NCBI GenBank assembly: GCA_012932295.1
Contig: JAAONU010000019.1
Location: forward strand, 23,259,908-23,323,907
DNA: 64,000 nt
Source: Cyclina sinensis
Taxonomy: Eukaryota; Mollusca; Bivalvia; Venerida; Veneridae
Direction: 5' to 3'
In this document: positions 1 to 12,700 of the stretch, in pieces
Numbering within the stretch: the stretch's first letter is position 1
Layout of the letters: each line of letters begins with the position of its first letter
Translations under genes and position numbers: made by a program
The notes under the pieces: model-generated
The model's input: only the letters and a program-made list of their open reading frames with translations
Database searches by the model: none
What the model was told of the DNA's origin: nothing

Positions 1-291
1 AAAATATTTAGTATTTTATCAGAATCTTAGTTCACAATAGCAGCACTGTTGCCTTAATAGAGTTCAATTGTATTCAGAGAAAGGTGTAGCCTTGTAGTGA
101 ATCTATAGAGTTACTTCCCTTGAACTAATTAAGCAGCCTCAGTACCAACTGACTGCAGTGGTTATAATGTGCGATTAAAGAGCATCGTTTGTGCCACAGG
201 TGTTTGGAACATACCTATGATAGTATTTAGCAGTGCCTAGTCATTCCTGGACATACATTCTCCTCATTTGCAATAATATAGATTAAAAATA

Positions 292-1020
292 TAAAAGGTA
301 AGTAAGTCCTAGACGGGGCATTTACGAAGCCTTCACTTTTAAGTTTTCTCCCTTAATGTAATCTAAATATTTCGCGATAAATCAAACGGGGACCAGTAGC
401 AGGGTCATTTATCTTCACGAACATCCCATACACTATGTACTGCAATTAAGCATCGAGGCACAGAAACGGGAAGTTTCAAGATTTCATTGCCGAAACGCTT
501 ACTCGGAACAGTAGACGTTAATCGAATGTCTGATATTTCGCCTTTTATTGCAAAAGTCTATGATAAACAGCTTAGTTTTCACGGAAAATGCAGTGTCATT
601 CGATAAGTCTACTTAAAACAAAGTCATATGTATCCATTTACATTTACAATACCTTTTCACAAGTATATAATCAGTTTAATTCTTCACTCAACTACCTTAT
701 CTTTTTTCGCATCGGCCATTACATTTTACAACTGCGAAATTTGAAACGGATCATTTCATTGGACGATGGATACACACCTCCGGTTAAATTAACGTCTACT
801 GTTCCGAGTAAGCGTTTTGGCTGAAAAACTTTGAAACTTTCGGCTGCTGTGGCTTTATTCTTGATGCCAGTGTATAATGTATGGCATATTTGTGAACGTA
901 AATGATCCTTCTACCGATCGCCGCCAAGTTTTTTTTACAAATACTGAGTATGAAGTAGGGGAGAGAACATAGAAGTGAGGGCTTCGTAAATGCCCGGTTT
1001 CAAGACTTATTTACCTTTTC
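292..1020. repeat. Foldback/MITE-type element with TA borders
   Basis: The first ~230 bases and the last ~230 bases are imperfect reverse complements of each other. The clearest stretches are 297-345 against 970-1015 (the 'ggcttcgtaaatgcc' segment) and 463-518 against 788-840 ('tctactgttccgagtaagcg'). A TA dinucleotide sits immediately outside each end (290-291 and 1021-1022), as expected for a Tc1/mariner-type target duplication. No transposase frame is present, so it is non-autonomous. The right end lies about 200 bases upstream of the M8 peptidase start codon. Confidence 0.75.
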
Positions 1021-1224
1021 TATTTTCAGTGTATATATACAATATTAAGGGTGGAAACTTGTATAGGAATGACAAGATACTCCTTATATAATCCTAGGTA
1101 TGTGCCAAACACCTGTGGTTTGTGCTGGACGTACATATTTCTGGAATTAATTTACAATTTAGAATACCTTTACAAACTTATCATTTTTACTTTAGTTTAC
1201 CTATGTGAGAAGAAAAGTTTGAAA

Positions 1225-2948
1225 ATGGAATTCTATCACTTTCCTGTTTTATTGCTTTTCTTTCAAAGTTTTGTGGTTCACTTTGGGCCAGAGCCAGTTT
1301 GTGCAATTAACAGAAACAATTACAGGCAGCTACGAATTTTTCCATATTATCATAATATTAATTATGAATTAACAGACCACGAAGAACAAATTTTGAAGGA
1401 TACTGTTTATAATGTTATTTTGTATGTTAGAAAAATCTTGTCAGTCGTACCTGTTAAGGGACATTTAGTATTAGAAAGAAATGCTTGTAAAAGTTCTTGG
1501 ACATCTGGAAGAAACAAAGGGAAATGTGCAGCAATAAAAAAAGACTATGCAGGAGAATTTTGTCTGGATAATTTTATGATACCAGATGAGCATTTAGAGG
1601 CATTTTATACATGGACTAATCAACCTTTGCCTGAGAGAACTTGGTATGCAGATGGGAATGGGTTGATAAATACTGACTTTGTTTTATATGTTCAGGCTTC
1701 AACAACAAGTCCTGCCTGTCAAACTTTGCTCCAGCGTTGTCTGAAAACGTGTTGATTGCTTATGCATCTTACTGTAAGCTTGGTAAAAATGATCGTCCGA
1801 TAGCAGGATACATAAATTTCTGCCCTACAGAATTTGTGAAGTATAAAAAGGATAGGAATAAACTGATATTATTCACCTTGCATGAAGTATTTCATGCTCT
1901 TGGATTTTCCAAGGATTTAATTTTAAATTTTCGTGACTTTCGACAAACATTTCAAGATGAGTTTGAACTACCGCGTTACAGTTTTCCAGTTTTACGTGAA
2001 AACAATGGAACATATAAACTTCTTACTCCAACAGTTACATCTCAGATGCTACATCACTTTGGCTGTCAGGAGGGTCACAGAAGTCTGCCTGAAGGTGCAC
2101 CATTAGTTACACGGGAAGGAGTCCTTCAGTCACATTTTGACAGAAGTGTATTTCCAGGTTCTATAATGTTATCAAAAATAGGTCAGCCAGATTACACATT
2201 CTTAGATCCACTTACACTGGCTGTTTTTCAAGACACTGGTTGGTATAAGGTGAACTTTTCTAATGGAGATAATTATTTATGGGGGAAAAATAAAGGATGT
2301 GGTTTTTTGCAGAGTTTACTTTTAAAGAAAACTCCAGAGTACAAAAAACAGCTATGTTCTAAAAGCTTCAGTTCAGGATGTAATTATTTGCAAACTGAAA
2401 TTATTAACTGTAAAGATAGTTATTTATTTTCTACCTCAGTTACCGAAGAGAAATCCATCCAAGACTGTAGGTATAATTTCTCAGGAAGATTTTATGAACC
2501 TTCAACTTCAAGTTCAGATTTTGGGAGATGTGTTTTATATGAGGAGAATTTTGTGGTGACAGGAAGATGTGTGTCTGTCAGATGTTCTGTTGGAAATGTT
2601 TAGATTAAGCTGAGAAGCACAGATGCAAACTGGATCAAATGTGTGTCCGGTGAAAAAGTTGAAGACATTGTAAATTCTGGTTATATCACTTGTCCTATTG
2701 ATGAAGAAACTTTCTGTTACAGGAGAGAACTGCCTTTATATTTGCAAGACTTAGTTACTCTTGAAGCAACAACTGTTGTTGAAAGACCAAGGGCGACATA
2801 TCCTGCGACTGAAAGTAATATGTACAGTGTAGAACGTATAACAAATGGCCGTTCTGTGAATATAGCATGGTCATTTCATTGCGGTGCAACAATCCTTTCA
2901 AGAACTATATATGTGCTTCTTGTATTCTGTTTTATCTCATATTTGTGA
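1225..2948 (+). pseudogene. Leishmanolysin-like (M8) zinc metallopeptidase, intronless, two disabling lesions
   Basis: Peptidase family M8 comprises leishmanolysin/gp63 and the animal LMLN and CIROP proteins: secreted or membrane-anchored zinc endopeptidases. The chosen ATG at 1225 begins a clear signal peptide (MEFYHFPVLLLFFQ...). The zinc motif HEVFH is at 1881-1895, the likely third ligand is the His of SHFDR at 2133-2135, followed by the Met-turn region SIML. The family-typical DTGWYKVNFS follows. The C-terminus ends in a hydrophobic stretch (YVLLVFCFISYL), fitting a membrane or GPI anchor. The reading frame shifts once around 1717-1750 (equivalent to one lost base) and is interrupted by TAG at 2601-2603; similarity continues on both sides of each break. 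No intron is visible across ~1.7 kb. A possible poly(A) signal lies at 3715-3720. I favour a retrocopy or decayed duplicate. Sequencing error is possible but two independent lesions make it less likely. LMLN and CIROP cannot be told apart here. Confidence 0.8.
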
Positions 2949-3928
2949 TACTGAAAAACAGAGTTTTATTGATAGAATTCAAAAAGAAATGATATTGTGA
3001 CATTTTTCTGGTTGTGAATGACAGAAGATTCAAGAAGAAATAGAATTGTAATGCAGACAGTGTACATGTATATCTGTAGAGACTTAATAGTAAAAGCTTG
3101 TATCATGCAGGCACTAAAACTGCACCATTTTTGTAGTAGTTTACTTTTGTAGTGTTTTTGTATAGAAACATTTTGAAAAAAAGGACAAGTTAGACATTCA
3201 GACATTCAAGTGATGTAACATTTTAGAAAAGTATTTTATTGACTCTTAGACTGTGATTTATATATTGTATTTACTGTTGTATTTTGTGAAGGGAAAAGAG
3301 TTTAAAAATTGATTAATTTTCCTTTAAAAGTTATCCATGACAGCTGTTCTGTAATAAGTAATTTTTATAGATTATTAGTAGTAAATAGTTATATAAAACT
3401 TATGTTGTTATATCAGTTAATTTATTCCAGATATTTATTCTACAGAAAGGACCTGACTATTTTATGATTGGTAGTATGAATGAATGAAACTCATTGAAAC
3501 GAAATCATTTGGAAACTGCACTAAGGACTGTAGATAATTCTGTGAATTTCTCTGAATATTTGCATCTACCTATTCATGTTCCCTCATGTTCACATGGTTT
3601 ATACAAATGTAGTGGGCATACCAAAGAAAATTAGATATACTCACTGTATTTCTGCAGAGTTCTGTCTAAATTCTAAGGATTGAAGTTGCACCATGAATCA
3701 GAAAGATCCTTTAAAATAAAATACAGCCAAATCAAATTTTGTTGGGGGCAGTCTGACCAAGCCTTATAAAATATCACCTACAGAATCTCCTACAATGTTT
3801 AATCCATTACCATGTCTGTATTGACTATTATACCTTAACTTTGGGAAAATTTTATCGGCAAATTTCAGTGTTATCAGAAGTTTCATTGTTATTATCTCCA
3901 GTTTTCTTAACCCTGAACATGCTGAAAT
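2949..3928. other. Non-coding flank of the M8 copy
   Basis: AT-rich sequence with no convincing coding exon on either strand. It may include the former 3' untranslated region of the M8 copy, up to the AATAAA at 3715-3720. No poly(A) tract or target duplication was seen to prove retrotransposition. Confidence 0.4.
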
Positions 3929-4128
3929 TTTGTAATGGATTTGCCCAGCTTTGACTTTGGAACAGTCCATTCAAAGTTTAAGGGATTTCAATATCAAAAT
4001 ACAAAAATGAAGCTATCAACAGTATAGAGCCTGGTCAGACTGCACGGATGTGCAGGCTGGCCTGGCTCTACAATGTATACTGGTGGCAAAGGCTAATCGC
4101 TTTCGGTTCCAGCAGGTTAAGGGTTAAA
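3929..4128 (+). repeat. Dispersed SINE-like repeat (TTTAACCCTTA family), copy 1
   Basis: Nearly the same ~200-base sequence occurs in reverse orientation at 57117-57308. Shared landmarks are 'gtaatggatttgcccagc', 'atagagcctggtcagactgca' and the end 'ccagcaggttaagggttaaa'. No open frame is conserved. The 'cctgctggaa...ccatgcagtctgatca' section links it to the copies near 8.2, 15.9, 58.6 and 60.6 kb, so one family with diverged subfamilies is likely. Confidence 0.75.
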
Positions 4129-4554
4129 ATGAGTTTTTATTAGGTGAACACATAATAAAGTATTGACAACAATTTATGCTGCTGTCAGCTGACTATCTTG
4201 TCAGTTATTTTATTAAATCAACTTGATATTTTGCTACATTTGACAGGTATTTTTCAAGTAATATGTTGATTATGTTCTGTTTTCATCCTCCACTTAAAAT
4301 CAAAGTTACAATAGGTTTTCTTTCTTGACAGAGGTTAAAGTTTGAACTTGACCTTGTTTGGTTTTGACCTTGACAGGCTTGCATTTTAGTTTGACCTTTT
4401 TTAGTTGTTGACCTTATTATAAATCAAGGTTGGTGTCAGCTTGATCTTATTTTAATTTATTATTCAGTACATCAGAGAGCTTGGATGAGGGTATGAATCC
4501 TGTTTGGTTCAGAAATAGCACTAAGTTTGAAGTTTGTTCATTTTTTAGCATACC

Positions 4555-5850
4555 TGAGCACTTTGTGCTCAAGATGAGCTTTTGTGATCGCCCTGTGTCC
4601 ATCGCGTGTAATTTCAACTTTTTACTTAAAACAACATCTCCTAAATCACTTGGTGAAAGAGAATAAAACTTTGCAGGAATGTTCCTTGCATGAAGCTTTA
4701 CCAAAGTTTTTCAAAGAATTCCATTCCATGAAGAACTCTGGTTGCTATGGCAACAAGAATGAAAAACTGTAAAATCTTCTTGTCTAAAACTACTAAGCCC
4801 AAAGGTCTGAAATATGGTGTGTAGCATTGTCTAGTGGGCCTCTTCCAATTGTGTTTAAATAATGTCCCTGGGGTCACTATTGGCCCCGCCAGAGGGGTCA
4901 CAAGTTGTACATAGCAATATCTAGAAGAAAATCTTTAAAAATCTTCCTGTCTGAAACCAAAAGAGTTTTAAAATTTGGCATGAAGCATTGTCTAGTGGAC
5001 CTCTACCAAATTTGTTCATATAATGTTCCTGGGGTCACTATTGGCCCTGCACGAGGGGTCACCAGTTTTTCATAGCAAAATAAAAGAAAATCTTCTTGTC
5101 TGAAACCAGAAGGCCTAGATTTTTAAACTTTGACATGAATCATTGTCTAGTGGACCTTTACCAAGCAGATTATTAGATAATACTAAAGTAAAGGTCGTCA
5201 AGGCTAAAAATAGATTTATCTACTTTACCTCATAGAGCCTTCATTTATGGACCAATATCTTTGTTATTTCAACTTATTTGGTATTTAGGTTCCTTGTATG
5301 GACCTCTACTGGTAGGTGGGGGTTTGAGGTCACTGGGTCAGGGTCAAGGTCACCATAGCTAATACAGTGGAACTTCCAAAAACTGAACACCCATGGGACC
5401 GGCCAAAAAGTTTGGATTTTGGAAGTTTCTGGAATTCAGAAGTCCGAATGGTCTGGACAAGTACAGGTGCCAAACACCAGTGGTTCTTTATGATAGTGAA
5501 TGCAGTCGAGCATTTGGAAGTAAAATTGCATTGATATAAGGAAAAATTGTCCAGCATTCAGAATTCGGAAGTTCGGGATTTCAATAGTATGATTTACATA
5601 AAAAACAGAAGGAAAAATTGCGGGACCGATAAAATCGTTCAGTTTTCAGAAGTTTCGGGTTTTTAGAAGGTCCAGTTTTCAGAAATTCCACTGTAATAGA
5701 TATTTGTACTTTCTGTCATAGAGCCTTTATTTATTGACTTATTTTAGATATCTGGTTTGTGGGCACCTACAAATCTTAAATAAGAAAAATGAAATACTGC
5801 TTCTTATGTTCGCTTAACAGTGATCCAGGGCCGTCATGGCCCTCTTGTTC
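4555..5850. repeat. Composite dispersed repeat of bivalve type, with ~160-bp internal repeats
   Basis: Includes 'tccatgaagaactctggttgc', then about 2.5 diverged copies of a ~160-base unit: the landmark 'cattgtctagtgg' recurs at about 4825, 4986 and 5142, and 'ctggggtcactattggccc' recurs with it. The block continues with 'gaggtcactgggtcagggt' and ends near 5850 with a hairpin-like 'agggccgtcatggccct'. I recognise this type of sequence as common in bivalve genomes, but that is memory and not a search. The element is interrupted by the MITE at 5365-5693. Short open frames inside it are not conserved between units. Confidence 0.6.
5365..5693. repeat. pogo/Tigger-like MITE
   Basis: A 329-base element. 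The left end CAGTGGAACTTCCAAAAACT matches the reverse complement of the right end (CAGTGGAATTTCTGAAAACT). Each end is flanked by TA (5363-5364 and 5694-5695). CAGTGG-type termini with a TA duplication are typical of pogo/Tigger elements of the Tc1/mariner superfamily. There is no transposase. It is inserted into the composite repeat, so it is the younger of the two. Confidence 0.75.
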
Positions 5851-8800
5851 ATAAATAAAAGCAGAAATTCTTCTGTAATGGCCTGTACGAAGAAAGTCAC
5901 TTGAGATTCTGGCTAACATGAAGCAGTAGTTGTTAATTTAGAACTGTTTTTTCTTTAATTTTGACTTGAGGAGAATTTGCTGTTTCTTGTAAAAATTTAA
6001 GGCAGAATTTAGCAGTTGATGGAATAGTAAACAAGCAAAAAACAACTGAAAATAATTACTTTAGTTTTATTGAATTGTGCCAGAGGTTTTAATCAGTGGA
6101 TGTTGGATAAACACACATAATGTGGCAGTTTGACAAATACACACTTTACTTTGTGATGGAACTTAATACATAATAAATGAACATTTGATGTAAATTTTCT
6201 GGCTTTATTGGGCAGAATTTCTGGTGAGCCAGACAGAAAGGTAGTGGAAAGTGTTGAAATGACAGCAAATCAATAGTGACTTTATTAATTTTGTTATCAA
6301 GAATTCATCTTGATTATATTGCAGCCTCTTCTAAAAATGGGATGAAAAAAAAACGTCATTAGTTTTATATGGTATGATGACCTTATTGTGCTAATGTCCG
6401 AGTGTGTGACAGGGCAACTGCAATAACTTGACCAAGCGTACCAGAGAATGGCAGAGATTTCTTTTCTCCTTTTCCATGCCTCTTGAGACTAAACTAATAA
6501 AGCTATACATTTCCATGGCAGATATTAATGATTTGTCTAGAGGCAGCATTTTGCTAGCAGAAACATAAAATTCAAGGTTTCAGCCAAAGCTGTTTGTCTA
6601 ACACCAATGGCTGGCAATGTAAAGTGCAGTGATGCATGATTTCTAAGCAAGGAGATGAAAAATGGGTACTCAAAATTTATTCTGTAACTTATTTAACTTA
6701 ATTTAGAATTTTAACTTAGTTTTATTTGCACATTTCTGTGAATCAAAATCAGTAATGCATAGCTGTATTACAGGTGGAAGATATCCTTCCTGGCTGTCAT
6801 TCAAATTTTATACAGTACATATTCCATTATATCTGTGAAGTTTTAAAGAATCAAAGACATCGATCAAATGTACTGAACTCCTTAAACAATTAAAAAGTTT
6901 CCCTTGAACTCTTGAACAATGCTGTATTGAAGGTTAAGCTTAATCAGTCCTTAAGCTGACACGTGTCTGACTGGGATAAACAAGTTTTCAAAAACTGGCA
7001 AAGATTTGGACCCTTGTATCTTGGAGGATTTGATTAGAGCAAAAAAAAGCCGATACTGAATACAGACAATGGTTCTAGTGATCATTACATTGGTAGCAAT
7101 AATTGTTTGTTACCTAAAGTTACAACAATTAATGTGCAGTTTCATCATATTGGTCTGTATTCTTTCTTTGCTTTTCATTCAGTAAATTCACATCTAACAT
7201 TTTTAAAATTTAAAAAAATTAATGTTAAGATTGAATCATGAATAAGTCCATTTTTGAAATTAACCAGGAACAGAGTTTGAGCACTTGGTAAATAAAGTCA
7301 GTGCATTGTTAATTGTTTCTCTTGATATTGCCCTTCTAGAAACCTCTCTGAATATTTTAGAAAAATGTTTCTTCTTTTTTTGGCCAGTGATGCTGCTAAT
7401 GCTTGAGACTGGGTTTGATAATCCTCAGATGTAAAGAGGCATTTTAGGAGATAAATATCACTGATTTAAATGTTTGGTAGCTCAGACTCCCAGGAAAATT
7501 TATAAAATGTTTCCCTTCAGAATTCTCTGAATGAAATATGTTATAGGTTGACCTAAAGTTATAATATTCTATAATAATAGCTTGAACTATCGTAGAATTA
7601 CCACCATAAAAAGTTATTGGTACCGCCCTGCAGGATTTGATCAACTGATACGGAGGAAAATGGCCTGCGAAATCACTTAAGAGCACCTTAATTTTATTTA
7701 TGGGACAATTTGGCATAAAGTCTACAAGAGATATCTCGCAGAAAATACTGACGAATTGACCATTTTCCAGCAAGAGCTTTCATATAAACAGTTATTGATT
7801 GGTTGGGAACACCCATTTCTTAAGCTAAGTGATAAATCCTTAGTTAAGATATAGAAGAATTGTTTCTATCTAAGGAAAAGTTATAATAGCTATCTACAGA
7901 ATTTAATTGAATAGTAGAAAGATATTTTCCAGAATAATCAATACAGTAAATTGTCTGTGACAAATGTCTTCAGAATACTAAATTCAATTTAGAATACAAA
8001 AATTACCACAAACACCAATGAAATCTTTAGAACATTCTTCTTTAACCATCCCTGGGATTGAATGAACATCGGCAGAGGAACACATTTTGTTAGAATTGGT
8101 AATTATTGAACAGTGTAAACTATGTGAAAAGGTAAAAAAGAAAAGATCTTCCCGTTGGCACAAGGAAGTTTTATGAAAATGGTGTTTCATTAGCCTTTTC
8201 TTTACGTTTGACAGGCACTGTTATCTTTAAAACAGCTTAGTCATGCAGTCTGATCATGGTCTGCACTATTCGCCATTCACTGGGTAAATTTTCAATAAGC
8301 ACCCCTGTAAACAATTAATGGATCTTTCCCAATTGTAAGCTGGACAAGTCCATTTAAGATACATAACTGACTATATAGGTTAAGATTACCACAGTGATTA
8401 CTTCTGTGAGGTAAAGAGAATAAAAGAAATATAAACATTATTAGGCTGTCAACAGTTTATTTATTTTTTGCTTATTTAAGTAATAACATGCAGTTTTTCT
8501 AAAAATCTGCAAAAGTGGAATATGTACTAGTATTCAGATGGCTGCTTATTTGATATAATTTTCCAATAGAGTTATGCACCTTGAAGATTTCAAGCATGTC
8601 ATTTTACTTTTTTGAGGCAAAGATTGTCTATATCGTAAGATAATCCATCAGGCTGCAAGTTTTCCGTCTTAAAGCTGGATCTCAGGTTTTGCCATACCTG
8701 GATGGTTTGATTTAACATTTTCATATTATCTGGTCATAGTACAGAATTCAGAAAATGTGGTTAAAAGTAAACCTGTAAACATATTTAGGCTTTAAGTATG

Positions 8801-9711
8801 TCTGGTGGGCTTTAATAGTTTATAGGCATTGATTAAATGCTGTTTTTACCTCTAAGATTTAATTTGTTTTTCATTGTAGAGATTTATCGTAAATGTCTAC
8901 TCCAAAACTCTGTCTTTAGAGAAAAGTCTTAACTTACTTATTTTGTTAAAAACAGTTTAGCTTATATTGATGGTAGAGAGTTTGTATAAACCACATACAA
9001 GTCTGTCACATCATTTTTGGGTAAGATGGACAGATAAAACCCCTCTCCCCTGGAAACTTGAAAAAAAAAATCTTAAATATTTTACTGTTTTTAGACAAAC
9101 TGTTATTATTGGTGGTTATTTATTTTTTCCAAAAAAAAATTTCATATTTGCCTTGAAAATACAGGAATGGTATTCAAATGGTGACATATTTTTTCAAATC
9201 GTCATATAGATGCATGTATATTTTCAAATGTTCACAAATTTTTTCAAATGGTCAAACATTTTTACAAACTTTTGGAGACAGCTCATCACACACTACAGTT
9301 TGTGAAAATTAAGTATTGAAAGGTTTGAATCAAGTATTTTGTTGATTTTTTTATCTATCCACAGTCAATGAATATTACCCAAAAGTGATGTCTCAGACCA
9401 CATTAATGTTTATATACATTGGTGGAGATAGTTTTGGTAGTGATATAAACAGCTCTCTCTTATTTCTGAGTTCTCATTTTTTAGACGGACTTTGCTGAAC
9501 ACATACTGTCTTACATAATATTGATGACTTCATAAAATTTCAACCAGTATTTTATACCATGAAAGAAGCAACTGCAGAAGTCAAGTTTAAATTCCACTGA
9601 TGAGGTTTGAACAGTCTCAAACACACACACAGGACACGGGAAAGAAAGTGTGAATTTGATTTAATTTTATCATCTTGCAGATTTTCATAAACATTTGTAC
9701 TGCCAGTAGTA
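5851..9711. other. Intergenic sequence upstream of the RPAIN-like gene
   Basis: AT-rich DNA without a supported exon. It holds one SINE-like copy (8225-8385) and short homopolymer runs (for example A9 at 9061-9069). The 109-codon minus-strand open frame at 7444-7773 has no recognisable motif and is treated as chance. The promoter of the RPAIN-like gene should lie in the last part, but no confident core element was identified. Confidence 0.4.
8225..8385 (+). repeat. Dispersed SINE-like repeat, copy 2
   Basis: Shares 'catgcagtctgatcatggtc' and 'ttcaataagcacccctgtaa', 'gacaagtccattttaga'-type segments with the reverse-oriented copies at 58497-58706 and 60500-60660, and with 15845-16022. No coding potential. 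Confidence 0.7.
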
Positions 9712-12700
9712 ATGAGTGGGAAAGTTCAGAAGTCACACAGAGACATGTACAAAGCTAGAACCCCACCTTGGAAAGATACTTACAGAAAGGTAAATAGATA
9801 TTATTATGTATATTACAGTAAGTCCAGTATGCCAAAAGGAAAGGAAGTTTCCTTTCTTAAATGGACAACTCTGAACTGAAAAAGAAATATTCCTACAGCA
9901 CAAGACTGTCAGACATACCCTATGTTACACCCAAAGGCCACTTCCAGAGTCTTAAAGGTCAGATCAGAGGTAACCTTGAAAAGGAAAGTTTTAAAAACAC
10001 TGAGTCCCACAGACATTAAATTGAGGTCCTGAAATATTAAATTGACTCAACATGGTGAAATGAGTTTTATTCCGATGTAACCAATATATCTGCCATTGCA
10101 TCCACCCAGTCTGATTAAGGTCCATTGTGTTGGCCATTGACAGTCTGGGAAGCATTCTTCAGACATACTGAAAATAGTCTGCATCTCATTGAGCAGCTTA
10201 GGTCAGCAACTGGATTGAGATTTAAACATATCACAAAGTACCTTGTTTTGTCTTAATGTGTCGCAAACTTTTGTTAAATTGGGCTCGGAGATCAATTAAA
10301 GTTGGTGATTTATTGTGAAAGGTTCACTGCCCCAGGACAGTTTGAAGTGCCAAACTGCAGTTAGAGACAGGTCTTGATTGATTATTGAATACCAGGAATA
10401 AACTTTAATTTGTTTTCTGTCCATTGAAGTGTTTTCTGTCCATTGAAGTGAACATTTTAGCAGATAGTGATTGGAAAATGTGATAGACAATTTGGCATGA
10501 TAAAGCAAACAGTAATTTGCTTTCCACTGGAAAGATAGCAAAGATGAACATTTTGTTTCCAAGATAAGGAAGGTCAAAGGTTATTGTATCCAGAATTTTT
10601 ATTAATTGTACAAAAAGGGTTTCTTTACAGTTAGAAAATAGTATACTTAATGAAAGTTTCATTGCGAAGCTCTTTGAAATTATTTGTTTTTAGTCACAAT
10701 ATTGGATTCCCAGTTTACACAGTAATATACACAACAGTTGATTCCTAGTTTACACAATAGTTTACACAATAATGGATCCTTAGTTTACATGTGAAGAACA
10801 TTATGTATGATAACAGTCTAATACTTCAGCATTCATTGAATGTCAGTTCCTTACTTTACACACATACATTGTAGGATATTATTTTTTTAAGTAATGTAAA
10901 TGTAATGTAAAGATCTCAAAAAGTTTTACTGTAATGTCTTTAAGTACTGAATATATTTTGTTATCAAGTCATTACATTCTTTTTTTATTAGACTATCACT
11001 TTATAAGTTAATAATGACATAATTTCTATGAGGGAAAATGTGTGTATTTTACTTCAGAGATGTTTGGAGCGGTTACGAGAGAGTCGGGAGAAATTGACAG
11101 CAATCCATCTATATTCTGTGTATTTGTCAGGAAACTTCATAACAGATTTTAGAGAATGATCACATGTTATTGCTCCTGTGTCCACTTATTCCATAAATTC
11201 TTGCTAGTAATGACAGGAGATTGAAAATTAGTGACATTATTTTATTAGATTGGCTAATAATTTTTTCACCAGTATTATAAAAGATGATAAAAGAATCCAT
11301 AGGGTGGCCATGATAATGCCTGATTATTTTTTGTGTGAGCTGTTTGTAGACAATTTCAGGGCAAAAAAAAGATTATGTTATGGTATATGGTTAATGTTGA
11401 TTGATAGGATTATGGTAAAATCAAGTGAAATAATTTGGATTTCAGGATATTGTAGTAAAACATACTTGCATTTTGAGCAACAAATTTAGAAGAAAAAAAA
11501 TCCCAACTCAAAATAAGTTTAAGCAAGCCAATGAAATAGTCAGTCTCTGAAATGGTTTGCAGACAAGGAATTAAGCAATGCCAGAACTTAACTTCCACTG
11601 TTTTGCTTACACCTGAATGTCAGTATTGATTTTAAACATGAAGTGAAACAATTGAATTTCAAGATTTAAAAGAAAGGTCGATTGATTGGTAGGGTTCAGT
11701 GTGTATCACACTCTGGAACAATTAACGGTTTTCATTAATTAACAAATACTGATGTGATTTACATTTTGTTAGGCAGCGAGTTATCAGTCAAAACAGGTGA
11801 TATCAGTAGAACTGTAAATCAGCATAATTAGATATCATTTTGCCAGGGAAGGTTTTCATCAGCGTAAGGTTTTGGAAAAAGAGCACAATAAGACCTGACT
11901 AAAGCAACAAGTCTGGGAGAATAAGAAAAGTAGTAAGATACTTGTAATCAGACATTGTACATTGACAAAGACATAGAATATGTCAGAAACAGTAGAATTA
12001 TACATGTATATACAGGATTGGTGACTTGTTTGCACACATTTGATTAATGCTATAGTATGTGTATAAAATGGAAACTTTTGACAACTAAACAGAGGAACCT
12101 AGACCTTTTTTGTTCTTTGTGCAATGATTTAAGAGCATTAATATAATGAAGTTACACAATTCACAAGAGTTTACACATGTTCAGGGCATACCAATATGTT
12201 ATTTGCAATTAGTTTATTACATTACCCTTGAAAACAAGAGTGTCGTCCTTAAGAAGTCTAGAAATTGTAAGTCTGGTCATGTGATTGAAATGAAAACTAT
12301 TATTTTTGTGATAGTGAAATTATTGCTTTATTAGCTGGTTTATAAAATTGTTGAAAAAATATTTTGGCTGAACTGTTTCATAATATGTTGCAGATTTGAT
12401 AGCAGCTCAGCCGCTTGAGTTAGAGATTTAACCTTTGGAAACCTTTGGACTTGTTCAACATTCAGTTTGATCAAAAGACCCATTTAGCATTTATTATTGA
12501 GAACTAACTGACTGATCAACTGTGAAGATTATTATAGTACTAAATAGATACTCTGCAAATCTGGTTATCTCATTCCCAACCCAAGAGAAAAGTGTTATGT
12601 AAAAATCCCGGTGGTAGGAGTTTGTAGCAGAATCCAAGATCTTCTGGCAAATAAAATCTGGCCAAGTTTATTTCCAAACTCATGGACTCCATCAAAGTCT

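Noticed and set aside
7444..7773. 109-codon minus-strand frame
   Set aside because: No motif, and composition is not distinct from surrounding non-coding DNA.
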